Assembly (NCBI GenBank): GCA_964587655.1
Contig: CAZPMT010000014.1
Coordinates: 8,056-72,055, forward strand
Origin: CAZPMT01 sp964587655
Lineage (GTDB): Bacteria > Hydrogenedentota > Hydrogenedentia > Hydrogenedentales > SLHB01
DNA: 64,000 bases
Reading direction: 5' to 3'
Shown: piece by piece, positions 1 through 9,381 of the stretch
How the letters are laid out: the number at the start of each line of letters is the position of its first letter
Position numbering within the stretch: position 1 is the first letter of the stretch
Made by a program: the position numbers and the translations under genes
Notes under the pieces: generated by a model
What the model was told of the DNA's origin: nothing
Database searches by the model: none
Seen by the model: only the letters and a program-made list of their open reading frames with translations

Positions 1-1053
1 CTGACACCGCCGACGGTGACCATCAATCAGGCCGGCGGCCAGCCCGATCCGACGAATGTATCGCCGATCAATTTCACGGCCGTGTTTAGTGAAGCGATCG
101 ATCCGGCGACGTTTGCCGGCACCGACGTGGCGATCACAGGTTCGGCCGGCGGGACCAAGGTGGTGGTGCCGAGCACGACGGACAACATTACGTGGAACCT
201 TTCGGTGACGGGCATGACTAACGGTACGGTCATTGCCGACATCGCGGGCGCCAGGTGCAAGGATTTGGCGGGCAATGACAACGCGGCCTCGACGAGCGGC
301 GACCACACCGTGACTTTCAACGCGACTGGTCCGACCGTCACCATCAACCAGGCCGGGAGTCAGGTAGATCCGACAAAAACCTCGCCGATCAACTTCACGG
401 TCGTGTTTAATACAGCGATCAATCCAGCCACGTTTACCGACGTCGACGTCAAGATCACCGGCACGGCGGGCGGGACCAAGGTGGTGGCGCCGAGCACGAC
501 GGACAACATTACGTGGAACGTTGCGGTATCGGGCATGACTGACGGCACGGTCGTTGCCGACATCGAGGCCGGCGTGTGTACGGACCCACTCGGGAATCCC
601 AACGCCGCCTCGTCGTCCACGGACCACACCGTTACTTATGACACGACTGCTCCGACCGTCACAATTAGTCAACCCTCGGTCTTGAGCACTGCAGGCGACC
701 CCGTCGAGTATACGGTGACGTACGACGGCGCCGACACGGTGAGCTTGACCGCGGATAGCGTTCATTTGATTGCCACCGGGACGGCCCGTGGAGATGTGTC
801 CGTTTCGGATGTTAAGGCTGTGTTAACACGCGTCATCACGATTGACAACATAGAGGGCGAGGGAACCTTGACTATCACGATTGATGACGGGACATCGTGC
901 GACGCCGCGGGCAACTGCGACCTGGGCTTTGCCGGGACTATCGAGGTTGTTAGCGTCGCGTCGGCCATGCCGGTTGCCGGCGTGCTATCGCTTGGCCTGT
1001 TGGCCGCGTGGTGTGCGCTCAGCGGGCTCCGCGCCATCAAGAGGAAGAAGTAG
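1..1053 (+). CDS. C-terminal part of a repetitive Ig-like surface protein with C-terminal membrane anchor (5' end outside window)
   Basis: The frame is open from base 1, so the gene starts before the window. Two near-identical units of about 105 residues (positions 16-340 and 340-655) share PTVTINQAG, SPINFT and STTDNITWN blocks, the pattern of bacterial Ig-like domains stacked in adhesins and cell-surface enzymes. A third, diverged unit follows (to about 950). The protein ends with AMPVAGVLSLGLLAAWC, a hydrophobic stretch, then the basic tail RAIKRKK. This motif/TM/basic arrangement is that of sorting-type C-terminal anchors handled by exosortase- or rhombosortase-like enzymes; the exact class is not certain. 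No catalytic domain is visible in this part. Role in adhesion or as a domain spacer is inference. Confidence 0.8.
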   Translation: MTPPTVTINQAGGQPDPTNVSPINFTAVFSEAIDPATFAGTDVAITGSAGGTKVVVPSTTDNITWNLSVTGMTNGTVIADIAGARCKDLAGNDNAASTSGDHTVTFNATGPTVTINQAGSQVDPTKTSPINFTVVFNTAINPATFTDVDVKITGTAGGTKVVAPSTTDNITWNVAVSGMTDGTVVADIEAGVCTDPLGNPNAASSSTDHTVTYDTTAPTVTISQPSVLSTAGDPVEYTVTYDGADTVSLTADSVHLIATGTARGDVSVSDVKAVLTRVITIDNIEGEGTLTITIDDGTSCDAAGNCDLGFAGTIEVVSVASAMPVAGVLSLGLLAAWCALSGLRAIKRKK

Positions 1054-1078
1054 ACACTGGATTGTCCACACCCGTATA

Positions 1079-1118
1079 CCGGGCCGCCGGTCGAGAGACC
1101 AGCGGCCCGGTCTCTTTC
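1079..1118 (+). terminator. Rho-independent terminator after the Ig-repeat gene
   Basis: A long GC-rich stem, CCGGGCCGC-C-GGTC against GACC-A-GCGGCCCGG with a GAGA loop and one internal mismatch, is followed at once by TCTCTTTCT. It begins 26 bases after the stop codon of the surface protein. Confidence 0.85.
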
Positions 1119-1430
1119 TGTCACGTGGTAACAGGGGATATCCGTTTACTTGACCGGGGGCGGGCGTCAAGATCATTCTTCGACTGGATGTAACCATTGA
1201 GTCAGCGGCGCATTGCCGACCGAGGGCTTCATCTACAGGTCTTGTCGTTACCCACAGTCCTTTTCGCCCCTGCATGCAGCTTCAGCGCATCCGTATCCCC
1301 ACATGACTGAATCTTTGCGGGCGATGTTTGAGCCCCTGACTATACCGGTCATGTACTGAATCATAACTGCAAGATCCTTGCGAAGCGGTGGTTCTGGAGC
1401 ATTTGAGAAGTAGAAGCATAGACCGTGCTC

Positions 1431-1533
1431 ATTTTCCCCCTTTGAAGGGGGTTAGGGGGATGTTGGACTGCCGACACAAACTACCGGCAAGCGCGCAAGA
1501 ACATCCCCCTCACCCCCTTCAAAGGGGGAAAAT
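1431..1533. repeat. Inverted pair of a CCCCCTTTGAAGGGGG-type repeat
   Basis: Two 34-bp arms (1431-1464 and 1500-1533) are reverse complements with a single mismatch. Each contains the palindrome CCCCCTTTGAAGGGGG followed by GGGGGATGTT. They enclose 35 bp. A third copy of the same element sits inside a coding region at 62428-62460. Such short repeats occur dispersed in many bacterial genomes and behave like non-autonomous mobile sequences. I see no gene in the rest of the 1119-1699 interval. Confidence 0.85.
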
Positions 1534-1699
1534 AACATAGCTGCCACCTTTGCGATAAGTTACCAATAGGATGCTCACTACAGTGACCATGGGCTGTGTC
1601 GGCCTGATCGAGATCGTGCTTTACGCAGCGCGATGGATTTCGTCTCGCTGGACGTGTAAGCTCGGAGGCAATTCTCAGGAACGAGAGAGGGAGGGGCCG

Positions 1700-3451
1700 A
1701 TGATCGCGCCTGTCTCGTTCATGGTGTGTGCTGCGGGCGGGAACTTGCTGCTCAATGCCGACTTTGAGAAGGGGCTTGAAGGATGGAACGTCAACAATCC
1801 AGGGGGCGGCACGGAGGGGATGGAGATCGACGGCCGTTCGGTCGCGCGGATGGTTGTGCCGGAGACGGTTCAGGCGGCTTGGCCGAATCTGTGCCAGGAT
1901 GTGCCCGTCAAACCCGGGCAGTTGGTTGAGGCGCGCGCCGACGCTATGGGGAAGGGGATACGCCACGGGTACGGTGCCTACGCTTCCCTCGAGTTTCTTG
2001 ATGCACGGGGGCAGCGGATCAATTTCGAGCAGTCGCCGGCGGTTTCAGGGGAAGGCGAGTGGACTCAGCTCGTGCTGCATGCGTACGCGCCGCCTGAAGC
2101 TGCGAAGGCGCGGTTGTGTCTCTTGCTCAACGGCCACGGCGAGGCCTATTTCGACAAGACGGCGCTGACGATTACTGAGCAAGCAGCGGAGCGCGCGCCT
2201 GAAGGTCCGGTTACGCTGAAGGTCACGGACGAGACGGCGTGCGCGTCTCTCATAGGGTTCGGCGCGGAGGATGACGGCTGGTTCCACAGCGAGGAAAACG
2301 CGGCGCACGGTGTCACGCGCGAGGACTGGAGCATACGCGAGGGACGGATCGAATGGATGGACCCGGATTGGGTTCGCATGTTTTTCTGGTACAAAGATTG
2401 GAATCCGAGCGGCGACTGGGAAACATTCGCGTTCGACACCTCCAACATGCAGAGCCACTATCGGACGCTGGACCTCTACCAACGGATCGGCGCATGCGTC
2501 AACGTTGTCGGCGTGGAATGGGGGGTAAACGATCCGTATAAGGACCCGGTCCGCGCCGCCCGCGCCATCGGCGCGCTCTTCGAGCACCTGATCCGCGCGA
2601 AGGGCTACACGTGCGTGCGGGAATGGACACTCTCCAATGAACCGAATGGATACTTCGCGGGCGCCGGGTATGATTTCAATCGCTTTGCCGAGATCCATCG
2701 CCTCGTGAAGGAGGAGTTTAAGAAGCGGGGCCTCAATGTGCGCATTCTAGGCAGCGATGACACGAACGGCTTGCCGTGGTTCGAACAATGCGTTAGGGAT
2801 GACCGGTATTTTAATCTGGCGGATTTGTTCGGCGCTCACCGGTACATCACGCACACAAGCCGCCGGCTCATGCCGTTCTTTGTTGAAGATCGGATGAAGC
2901 TGCTCGCGGGCCGGACGCCGGTGAAGCAGTTCCTGGTCGCGGAGTTCGGGTTTCAGGACAAGCGCTCGGGGACGCTCGAAAATCCGATGATGGAGGAATA
3001 CCCTTACGCCGTGTGGACCGCGGCGTTCGTTATCGACTGTCTGAACCGCGGCGTGGCCGGCGCGTCCATCTGGTGTTTGCATGAGGTGTACTATCCGGGC
3101 AACGGGTTCATGAATTACGGTCTGTGGGACTTCAAGGACAACAACTGGAAACCGCGGCCCGTGTATCACGCCTGGTCCATGTTCTCGCGGTTGACTGAGG
3201 CGGGCGACCGGGCCGTGCGATGCGTGTCGACCGCGCCGGAGTACGTCGCGGGCGCCGTCGTGAATCGGACGCTCTTTTGGGTGAACCAGAGCGAGACGCA
3301 GGCGGAGGTCGCTATCGATGGCGCAAATCCGAACGAGGTGCGCGTCATGACGGAGGCGACGCTCTCGGGAGATCGCGAGTGCGGCGAACTCAGGCGGATC
3401 GAGAAGAGCCGCTTTATCGCACCGCCTACGAGCTTCGGTTACGCCCGTTAA
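1700..3451 (+). CDS. Clan GH-A glycoside hydrolase with N-terminal carbohydrate-binding-like domain
   Basis: The protein has 583 residues. The ATG at 1700 is chosen because AGGGAGGGG lies just upstream; the open frame extends further 5' without a ribosome site. An N-terminal beta-sandwich-like segment (about 15-165) begins with NLLLNADFEKGLEGW, the opening typical of CBM4/9-like carbohydrate-binding domains. The remainder looks like a TIM barrel of clan GH-A: the NEP motif places the acid/base glutamate at E314 and the VAEFGF strand places the likely nucleophile at E415. The sugar specificity cannot be read (GH5, GH39 or a relative). The N-terminus is short and only weakly signal-like, so export is uncertain. 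It converges on the minus-strand gene ending at 3508. Confidence 0.75.
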   Translation: MIAPVSFMVCAAGGNLLLNADFEKGLEGWNVNNPGGGTEGMEIDGRSVARMVVPETVQAAWPNLCQDVPVKPGQLVEARADAMGKGIRHGYGAYASLEFLDARGQRINFEQSPAVSGEGEWTQLVLHAYAPPEAAKARLCLLLNGHGEAYFDKTALTITEQAAERAPEGPVTLKVTDETACASLIGFGAEDDGWFHSEENAAHGVTREDWSIREGRIEWMDPDWVRMFFWYKDWNPSGDWETFAFDTSNMQSHYRTLDLYQRIGACVNVVGVEWGVNDPYKDPVRAARAIGALFEHLIRAKGYTCVREWTLSNEPNGYFAGAGYDFNRFAEIHRLVKEEFKKRGLNVRILGSDDTNGLPWFEQCVRDDRYFNLADLFGAHRYITHTSRRLMPFFVEDRMKLLAGRTPVKQFLVAEFGFQDKRSGTLENPMMEEYPYAVWTAAFVIDCLNRGVAGASIWCLHEVYYPGNGFMNYGLWDFKDNNWKPRPVYHAWSMFSRLTEAGDRAVRCVSTAPEYVAGAVVNRTLFWVNQSETQAEVAIDGANPNEVRVMTEATLSGDRECGELRRIEKSRFIAPPTSFGYAR

Positions 3452-3507
3452 GGCGGACATGTGCTGTCGCATTCGTCCGATCTGTCCGATCCGCCGGATC
3501 CGTCCGA

Positions 3508-5472
3508 TCATCGCCCTGAATACGCCGCGTTCGTAGCGGCGTCGTCGATCAGCCCGTAATAACGGGCGCGCCAGTATGCGTCGATGAAGGCTGCCCCGCC
3601 GAGATCGCGGCGCTCGTTGCGCACGAATTGCAGCACGAGATGTCCGTCCTGCCAGGTCTCGCCGCCGTCTTTCGAGAGGTATAGTCCCGCGGGCGTCCCG
3701 GCAAACACCCAGTCCGTGTTGGCGGGAGCGAACACGGTCTTCGAGAGTGGAATGTCGAGGCCCGTTGCCTTCGCCTCCCAGGATTTACCGCCGTCCGTGC
3801 TTTTCAAGACGCCGCCTTCACCGGCTTTGAACTCAGCGGGCGCTTCTTTCTTGGGGAACGCGGGGAGCTTCTTTACGCGTTCCCAGTCCTTGCCGAAATC
3901 GCGATCCGATCTGTACTGCATCTTGTACGAGGCCTTCTCTCGCACGGCGTACAAGGTCTTAGGCTCGGCCGGGTCGAGCAGGATCTCGATCGCCTTGCCG
4001 CCTTCCTCCGGCACTTCGAGCTTTATCCATTTGTAGCCGCCCGTGATCGAGGCGTGGAAGCCGTCGTCGCATACGACGTAGATCATGCGTACGCGCGGGC
4101 CCGCGACGATCTTCCGTGCGGGCGAGCCGAGAGTCTCTCCGATGAAGCGCCATCCGGCGGCAGTCGCGGCGCCGTCGCGCGATTGATAGACGTCACCTTG
4201 TTCGTCAATGGCGTAGATGACCACCGGATCTTCGGCGGGCACGGCCACGCCCGTAACGGTCCGGCTGGGCCAGCCATCCGGACGCAGCAGGTTGCCTTTC
4301 CAGATGTATTCGTTGTCCCAGGCAGCGGCGTAAACGGGATACGGCGGTTTCAGGTCCTTGCGGAGACTGCTCATGGTCGGGCGGAACATCATGTCGGTGG
4401 GCCACGTCTGCAAGGAGCAGAGCGCCTCCTTGAGCGCCTTTTCGCGGTCGGGCGCATTGGGCGTGAGGCTCATATAAATGTAGGTGAACAGGCTCTGCGC
4501 GTCGTCTTTGTGCTTGGCCCAGATCGCGTCCAACACGACGCGGTACGCGGCCAGAAGTTCCGGGTCAGTCTCGATGCGGAAAAGGGTCTCGAGGTGGCAG
4601 ATCACATGCTCGTTGTCATCGAAATCCTTGTCGGCCGTGAAGTCCTTGAGGCCCCGCACCCCGTATTGATCGATCAGTTTGTCATACATCGCCTTGAATT
4701 TAGGATCGCCGGTGGCATGATGTGCCGTCTTTGCGCCTGCTATCGCCATCATGATGCGCATATTCAGCGTCTTGCCGTTCGTGAACCCGAGGATGCTTGT
4801 GTAGGATTTCCCGTCGTAATGCATGATCTTAAGGTTGTTGTCCACCCAATATCCGACCAAGGCGTCGATGGCTTCGCGACAGCGCTCCTTCTGCTTTCCC
4901 TCCGCGGCCAAATCGTAGTACTGCCCGAGGCCGTGGGTGGAGTCGCTGTAGTTGTGGTGGCTAGGGTCGCCGCGCCAACGGAGGTCGCGATACTCGCCCG
5001 CGCCCTGTTCCCACTTGTCGTTCTTGGCATCTCCCCAGCGTTCCTCGTACGACTCGCCGTGCCCGATGGCGTAGCCGCGCGCCTGGAGTCCGCGGATCCC
5101 CGTGACGAGTTGACAGCGGTAGATCGCCTCGAAGATCTCATCCGCGCGCGCGACGGCCTTCGCGATTTCCTCCGGCGGCGCGTTGGTCTTCTTCAGGAAG
5201 GCGCAGCGATAGGATGCGCCCGCGAGATAATTGGCCGTCCAGCAGACCGCGTGCGCGATGTTGTGATTGCCGAGCGTCGAGTTGTCCACAGGCCCGCCGT
5301 CCAGCGGGAGATCGACCTGCGACGGATACAGCCCCAGGACGTTGTGGCGCTCGACGTTGTTCTTCTCAAGGATCTTCTCCTTTTCCGCAAGCGGCAGTTT
5401 CCATGATTCATCAGCGCCATAGGCCGCGCACGCCAAGCACATCGCAATAACAACGCAGATCAGTCTTCGCAT
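3508..5472 (-). CDS. Secreted protein with alpha/alpha-barrel-like N-terminal region and Asp-box (BNR/sortilin-like) C-terminal repeats
   Basis: The protein has 654 residues. The start at 5472 gives a clear signal peptide (MRRLICVVIAMCLACAAYGA) with AGGGAGG upstream; the longer frame has no such support. Residues 30-400 are helix-rich with a scattered aromatic/acidic pattern like alpha/alpha-toroid lyases or hydrolases, but no family motif was recognised. The C-terminal third carries Asp boxes (QSRDGA, KSTDGGKSW, SKDGGETW), the S-x-D-x-G-x-x-W signature of BNR/sortilin-like beta-propellers. The activity is unknown; polysaccharide processing outside the cytoplasm is inference from the neighbours. 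Confidence 0.75.
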   Translation of the reverse strand: MRRLICVVIAMCLACAAYGADESWKLPLAEKEKILEKNNVERHNVLGLYPSQVDLPLDGGPVDNSTLGNHNIAHAVCWTANYLAGASYRCAFLKKTNAPPEEIAKAVARADEIFEAIYRCQLVTGIRGLQARGYAIGHGESYEERWGDAKNDKWEQGAGEYRDLRWRGDPSHHNYSDSTHGLGQYYDLAAEGKQKERCREAIDALVGYWVDNNLKIMHYDGKSYTSILGFTNGKTLNMRIMMAIAGAKTAHHATGDPKFKAMYDKLIDQYGVRGLKDFTADKDFDDNEHVICHLETLFRIETDPELLAAYRVVLDAIWAKHKDDAQSLFTYIYMSLTPNAPDREKALKEALCSLQTWPTDMMFRPTMSSLRKDLKPPYPVYAAAWDNEYIWKGNLLRPDGWPSRTVTGVAVPAEDPVVIYAIDEQGDVYQSRDGAATAAGWRFIGETLGSPARKIVAGPRVRMIYVVCDDGFHASITGGYKWIKLEVPEEGGKAIEILLDPAEPKTLYAVREKASYKMQYRSDRDFGKDWERVKKLPAFPKKEAPAEFKAGEGGVLKSTDGGKSWEAKATGLDIPLSKTVFAPANTDWVFAGTPAGLYLSKDGGETWQDGHLVLQFVRNERRDLGGAAFIDAYWRARYYGLIDDAATNAAYSGR

Positions 5473-5571
5473 GGTTGCATCCTCCCTGCGGGGACGTTGA
5501 TCAATCCCCTGACTGGCCCTATCGTACGGAAGTTCGGTGGGCGGCGCAATGCGGCCGGCATGCATAATCGA

Positions 5572-6660
5572 CTATGCGGATGGCGTTCCGAGGAACCCGT
5601 CGCTCCAGAAGACCGGTTCGTATCCCCTGTCGGCGACCCATTTGAGGGCCGCGCGGACCTTGTCCATGACCGTGGGCTGATAATAGGAAAGCTCTTTGCG
5701 GAAGTACTGTTCGTGTATGAGCAACTCGACCATTTCGGCGGTCTGTGGGGTCGAGGTGCGCTCGTCGAGATGGGATGCGATGTTCTCGACCTCGACGGAA
5801 TTGACGACCGACGTGCAACGGATGAACATGAGCCCTGTTTCACGATCGAACCACGCGGGCCGTTCGTCGCAGTGGGCGCATTGTTCGCGGGACAGGTAGT
5901 AGCCCGTCGTGCATGGGCCTTCGTAGCCTTGGGCGTCGAAGAGGCCGATGAGTTGCTCGATCCCACGATCTCGCAAGGCCGCGATCGCGCGCTTGGGACA
6001 CTCGGCCCAGTGCACGGTGGTCGTTTTTGTCAGCACTTCATTTCCCGCAAACCGGCGGATGTGGCCGCACACGAGATCGTAGTCGTGGGCGATCTGCGTG
6101 TAGACGGCGTTCCGGTAAGGGCGTTGCGGCGCGTCCTGGAGCGCGTGAAAGCTGAGGTGCAGCCATGAAGCGTTTTCCTGCCATTCGCCCTTCCACTTAT
6201 CCGGCATCTGCGTGAGGTCGAACCCATCCGTCTGGTAGTAAATATTGATGTGGATCTTGGCGGAGTACTCTCGATGCATTTCACGCCAAAACGCGAGGTA
6301 CCAATGATCGAACAACGAAGGATACGACGCTGGGTTCATACCCAGGTCTTTCAGGAACTGTACGTTGTCGTCCACGGAGAATCGGTACCGCTTGACGCTC
6401 CCTTTGTCCCACCACAGGAGGATCTCATCGCGATCATTTCCGGATTCGGTCACGATTGCGTTTCGCCGATTCGCGAGAGTGACCTGGCACGAGAAGGCGC
6501 TGCCTGAGACGGAAGCGGGCGAACCGTTGACGGTGACGGAGTCACCGGTGGGAACGGTCCCGCGGACGTTGATGGTCAGACCGCCGGCCGTCTCGACGCC
6601 ATCATGACGGTTCAGCACGTCGCCGTCGACCGGGTGCGTAATTGCGAGCTTGATGGACAT
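5572..6660 (-). CDS. Polysaccharide-deacetylase-like protein with N-terminal Ig-like domain
   Basis: The protein has 362 residues. Residues 1-70 look like a small beta-sandwich (THPVDGDVLNRHDG ... VTVNG). From about 80 on, KRYRFSVDDNVQFLKDL resembles the first strand and Asp-Asp site of NodB-like carbohydrate deacetylases, followed by HLSFHALQD and TTTVHWAECPKRA segments that could supply metal-binding histidines. No signal peptide is visible, so a cytoplasmic product is possible. It starts 21 bases after the GHKL ATPase gene, with GGAG upstream of the ATG, and lies 99 bases before the Asp-box gene, so the three may be one transcript. The deacetylase assignment is tentative. Confidence 0.6.
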   Translation of the reverse strand: MSIKLAITHPVDGDVLNRHDGVETAGGLTINVRGTVPTGDSVTVNGSPASVSGSAFSCQVTLANRRNAIVTESGNDRDEILLWWDKGSVKRYRFSVDDNVQFLKDLGMNPASYPSLFDHWYLAFWREMHREYSAKIHINIYYQTDGFDLTQMPDKWKGEWQENASWLHLSFHALQDAPQRPYRNAVYTQIAHDYDLVCGHIRRFAGNEVLTKTTTVHWAECPKRAIAALRDRGIEQLIGLFDAQGYEGPCTTGYYLSREQCAHCDERPAWFDRETGLMFIRCTSVVNSVEVENIASHLDERTSTPQTAEMVELLIHEQYFRKELSYYQPTVMDKVRAALKWVADRGYEPVFWSDGFLGTPSA

Positions 6661-6681
6661 GGGCGCCGGGCTCCGTCTTGG

Positions 6682-7911
6682 TTACACGCGCAAGAGATCC
6701 GTGACCTCTTCCTGCTTTTCCTCGGGGAACGCGAGTAGTTCGTCAAGGACCCGCGCGACGCGTACGGGATCCGCATCGACGAGATCGCGGACGAGCCGTA
6801 GCGTGAGGCGCTTGCTCGCGTAGCTTGATTCCGCGAAGAAAGACAACTGGTTCAAATGCGAGGCGTAGATGTCGAAAATCCGGCGCTCGGCTTCCTCGTC
6901 GCGATTGGACGGCTCTCCGCGGTAGGGGTAGAGTCCCGTTTCCTTCCAGAACGCCAGGGTCTCCTGGGCCCGCTCGACTTCGCGCAGCGTGAAGTGCTGA
7001 CGCAACCTGAGCCGTGCGGCATCAAGCAACTGACGGCAGTCGGGCGTCATGTCATCCAGTTGAAGCACGCCTTCCTTTTCCAATGCGACGAAATGCGCGC
7101 TCTTCAGATAAGCCGTGTAGCTGAAGCCGCGGAAGATCAGCCTTGGTGTGACCTGGTGGAGGGCGAAACCGTTCCTATCACAGAGCACGATGCCGCGCTT
7201 TCCCGCGATGTTCCACTCGACCACCGTCATCGTAGCGCGCACGCGTTCGCCGTTCTGCATGACAAGCTCACCGAGGTCGTGGTCCGTGCTACGGTCCTCC
7301 GCATGCGCGGGATCGAGTGGAACGCCGTCGTAGACGATGCGCACGTCGGGATACTGACGCATGTAGAGCGCGAAAAGGTCGGTCACTTCCTGCAGCGCCT
7401 TCACACCCCTCAGGAGACCGGCGGTCGCGGGCAGATCCCCGATTTCCACCGTCATGCCTACGTCTTTGTCGGTCGGTGCGGGATCGGTGAGGTCGAATTC
7501 GCCGGGCGCGGCGGCGCGTCCCACGATGCTATACGTATTGCGCTTCCCTTCCACGTCGTAAACCGGGATCCACTCGGCGCGGTTTCCGAGGGCGAACGCG
7601 CGAAACCGGCCCTTGCCGTATTGGCCGTGCATAAAGCGGCGGCGCTGCGCGGTCCTGGGTTCCTCGCGCTTCCACGATCCGCCCAGGTTCCGGAAGACCA
7701 CAAACGCGCGATCGTAACTGAGTCCGTGGCCGTTGTCGGAGATGCTGACGGTCTCTACGCCTCCCAGTTCATTCTCGACGAACTCGACGCGGACCTCGGT
7801 GGCCTCGGCGTCGAGGGCGTTCCACATCAACTCGGCTATCGCGTTCATTGGCTTCGCCCGCGACAGCAATTCCAGATGATCTTCCCGTACCTGAACCGTA
7901 ATCTTCTTCAC
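6682..7911 (-). CDS. Stand-alone GHKL-type ATPase (HATPase_c_3, MORC/Hsp90-like)
   Basis: The protein has 409 residues. The Bergerat ATP-binding fold is complete: the N box has E27 and N31 in AELMWNALDAEA, the G1 box is D59-N-G-H-G63, and the lid loop is GQYGKGR (G96-G101). This places it with HATPase_c_3 proteins (MORC, Hsp90 and MutL relatives) rather than sensor kinases, since no receiver or phospho-acceptor His domain is present. The C-terminus (DLVDADPVRVARVLDELL then PEEKQEEVTDLL) ends where, from memory, larger bacterial relatives continue with a further domain, so this may be a short version. Relatives are often found in conflict or restriction loci, but no such partner is adjacent here. 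Confidence 0.75.
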   Translation of the reverse strand: MKKITVQVREDHLELLSRAKPMNAIAELMWNALDAEATEVRVEFVENELGGVETVSISDNGHGLSYDRAFVVFRNLGGSWKREEPRTAQRRRFMHGQYGKGRFRAFALGNRAEWIPVYDVEGKRNTYSIVGRAAAPGEFDLTDPAPTDKDVGMTVEIGDLPATAGLLRGVKALQEVTDLFALYMRQYPDVRIVYDGVPLDPAHAEDRSTDHDLGELVMQNGERVRATMTVVEWNIAGKRGIVLCDRNGFALHQVTPRLIFRGFSYTAYLKSAHFVALEKEGVLQLDDMTPDCRQLLDAARLRLRQHFTLREVERAQETLAFWKETGLYPYRGEPSNRDEEAERRIFDIYASHLNQLSFFAESSYASKRLTLRLVRDLVDADPVRVARVLDELLAFPEEKQEEVTDLLRV

Positions 7912-8307
7912 GCTTAGCTTCCCATGCTTGTGTTAGATTCGGAGTGATTCCCCGCCCGCGCAACAAGAGCAACAATGATAGCATTCATTCGGAGCTATGG
8001 ACAAACTGGTTCCGCCGCTCCCCGTTCCTGCTTCGTGCTCGTGCTCGCGCTCGTAATTACGATTACGAGTCATCATGAAGCAGGGCTTCACTCGCGAGGA
8101 TGAAAATTGGGTCTCAGGTGAAGGATGATACGTTAGCGCCGCGCGAGGTGGAGTGGCCGTTTGTGTTTGGCACCATTGAGCCCGTTGACGAGTCTGGCCT
8201 GGAGGTTGCTTTGTACTCACGATTGTTGCCGGCCATAGTGCCGAGCACGCGAGGTAGAATGATCTGCTCGCAACCTCCCCTCGCAAGAGGCGCGGAAAGG
8301 AGCAAGC
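7912..8307. other. Intergenic stretch with one small hairpin
   Basis: No convincing gene is seen between the GHKL ATPase start and the transposase remnant. A perfect hairpin CTCGTAAT-TACG-ATTACGAG lies at 8050-8069, preceded by a short GCTCGTGCTCGCGCTCG run. Open frames here lack ribosome sites and conserved motifs. Confidence 0.5.
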
Positions 8308-8696
8308 ATGGAAACGATCTACCGGCGGTGTGCGGGGCTGGATGTGCACAAGGAGTCCATCCCGGTAAACGCCACAATGCCAGGACGCGCCACGGCAACC
8401 GCTGGCTGCGTCGCGTTCTCACGCAGGCGGCTTGGGCTGCCACCCACGAAAAGCCCGGCTCTTATCTCAAGAGCCTCTACCGTCGAATCGCGCGTCGGCG
8501 AGGCAAGAAGCGGGCTATAGTCGCAGTCGGCCACACCATCCTTCTCATTGCCCATTGTCTGCTGTCCACCGGAGCGTACTACCATGATCTCGGTCAAGAC
8601 TATTTCGATCATCTGGACGAAGAACGGCTCACGCGGTATCTTGTCGAAAGGCTGGAGTCCCTCGGCCATGCGGTCGAACTCCAACCCGCGGCATAA
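8308..8696 (+). pseudogene. Internally deleted IS110-family transposase remnant
   Basis: The first residues, METIYRRCAGLDVHKESI (8308-8361), are the N-terminus of IS110-type DEDD transposases, where LDVHK holds the first catalytic Asp. Within a few bases the similarity jumps to the C-terminal Transposase_20 region in another frame: GNRWLRRVLTQAAWAA, then GKKRAIVAVGHTILLIAHCLL and YFDHLDEERLTRYLVERLESLG, ending at 8696. About three quarters of the protein is missing, including the central domain. IS110 elements lack clear terminal inverted repeats, so ends cannot be set. It cannot encode an active enzyme. Confidence 0.85.
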
Positions 8697-8813
8697 TCCG
8701 ATCACAGCGTCAACGTATATCGCACTTTGAGGACGTCCACGAAGTATTTTCGAGGTAGCATAAGCACGAGCAGGTGGAAACGAAGCACGGGAAAACCGGA
8801 TGAGCAGTAATTG

Positions 8814-8843
8814 TTGACGGAAGTGAGCGAGATTCTGTATCCT
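8814..8843 (+). promoter_or_regulatory. Predicted sigma-70 promoter for the PilZ-CheY-pgsA-der-plsY run
   Basis: TTGACG (8814-8819) and TATCCT (8838-8843) are separated by 18 bases, with a TG just before the -10 hexamer. The first gene starts at 8920. Confidence 0.5.
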
Positions 8844-8919
8844 TCGGATAGGAAGGCAGGCGTTGTCGCGTTGGCGAACGCGTTTGCTCTCGAAGACGGG
8901 TGTTTCCGAGGTGTGTGGT

Positions 8920-9381
8920 ATGCCTGACGACATGTTCTTCCTGGCTGATCGAAGGTCGTTGAGACGGGGAAGACGGATTGCCGTGCGAACGGAGACCTGC
9001 CGTCCGTGCGTGATCTGGCCCGCGGACGAGCCGGAGAAGCGGCACAATGGCGTCGCCTTGGACGTGTCGCCGCACGGCATGCGAGTCCGCATGATGGACC
9101 CGTTGGCGGAAGGTCAAGCCGTATACGTGCAGATGATGCGCGATGAGGATTTCTCGGTGCCGCTCACGGATCCCATGGCGGCGCGTGTGGTTAGGAGCGA
9201 GCTTGACGCCGAGGGATTTCTGGATCACGGCGTCCAGATCATTCGGCAGAAACTGCACCGCGAGGAACAGAGACTTGTCCCTGCGGTGCGAAAGGCGCCG
9301 GCCCCGGCTCGGACGCCTCGGATGTATACGCTGGATATCGCCGTGGGCGAGCGCGAACGCGCAGGGAGGAAACGTGGCTAA
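8920..9381 (+). CDS. PilZ domain protein (c-di-GMP binding)
   Basis: The protein has 153 residues. The ATG at 8920 follows GAGG by 8 bases; an upstream in-frame start adds 19 residues without support. The PilZ signature is present: an Arg-rich RRGRRIAVR segment supplies the RxxxR half and DVSPHGMRV supplies the D-x-S-x-x-G half, which together bind cyclic di-GMP. No other domain is attached, so it is probably a small c-di-GMP receptor. Its 3' end overlaps the CheY-like gene by 8 bases, and the two likely work together in surface behaviour or motility; the window also holds type IV pilus genes. That link is inference. Confidence 0.85.
   Translation: MPDDMFFLADRRSLRRGRRIAVRTETCRPCVIWPADEPEKRHNGVALDVSPHGMRVRMMDPLAEGQAVYVQMMRDEDFSVPLTDPMAARVVRSELDAEGFLDHGVQIIRQKLHREEQRLVPAVRKAPAPARTPRMYTLDIAVGERERAGRKRG

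Noticed and set aside
4054..5406. A 450-codon open frame on the plus strand
   Set aside because: It lies opposite the Asp-box protein gene, which has a signal peptide and ribosome site; no motif is seen in the antisense product.
7933..8349. A 138-codon minus-strand frame over the GHKL upstream region
   Set aside because: No ribosome site, no motif, and it crosses the transposase remnant; a chance frame.
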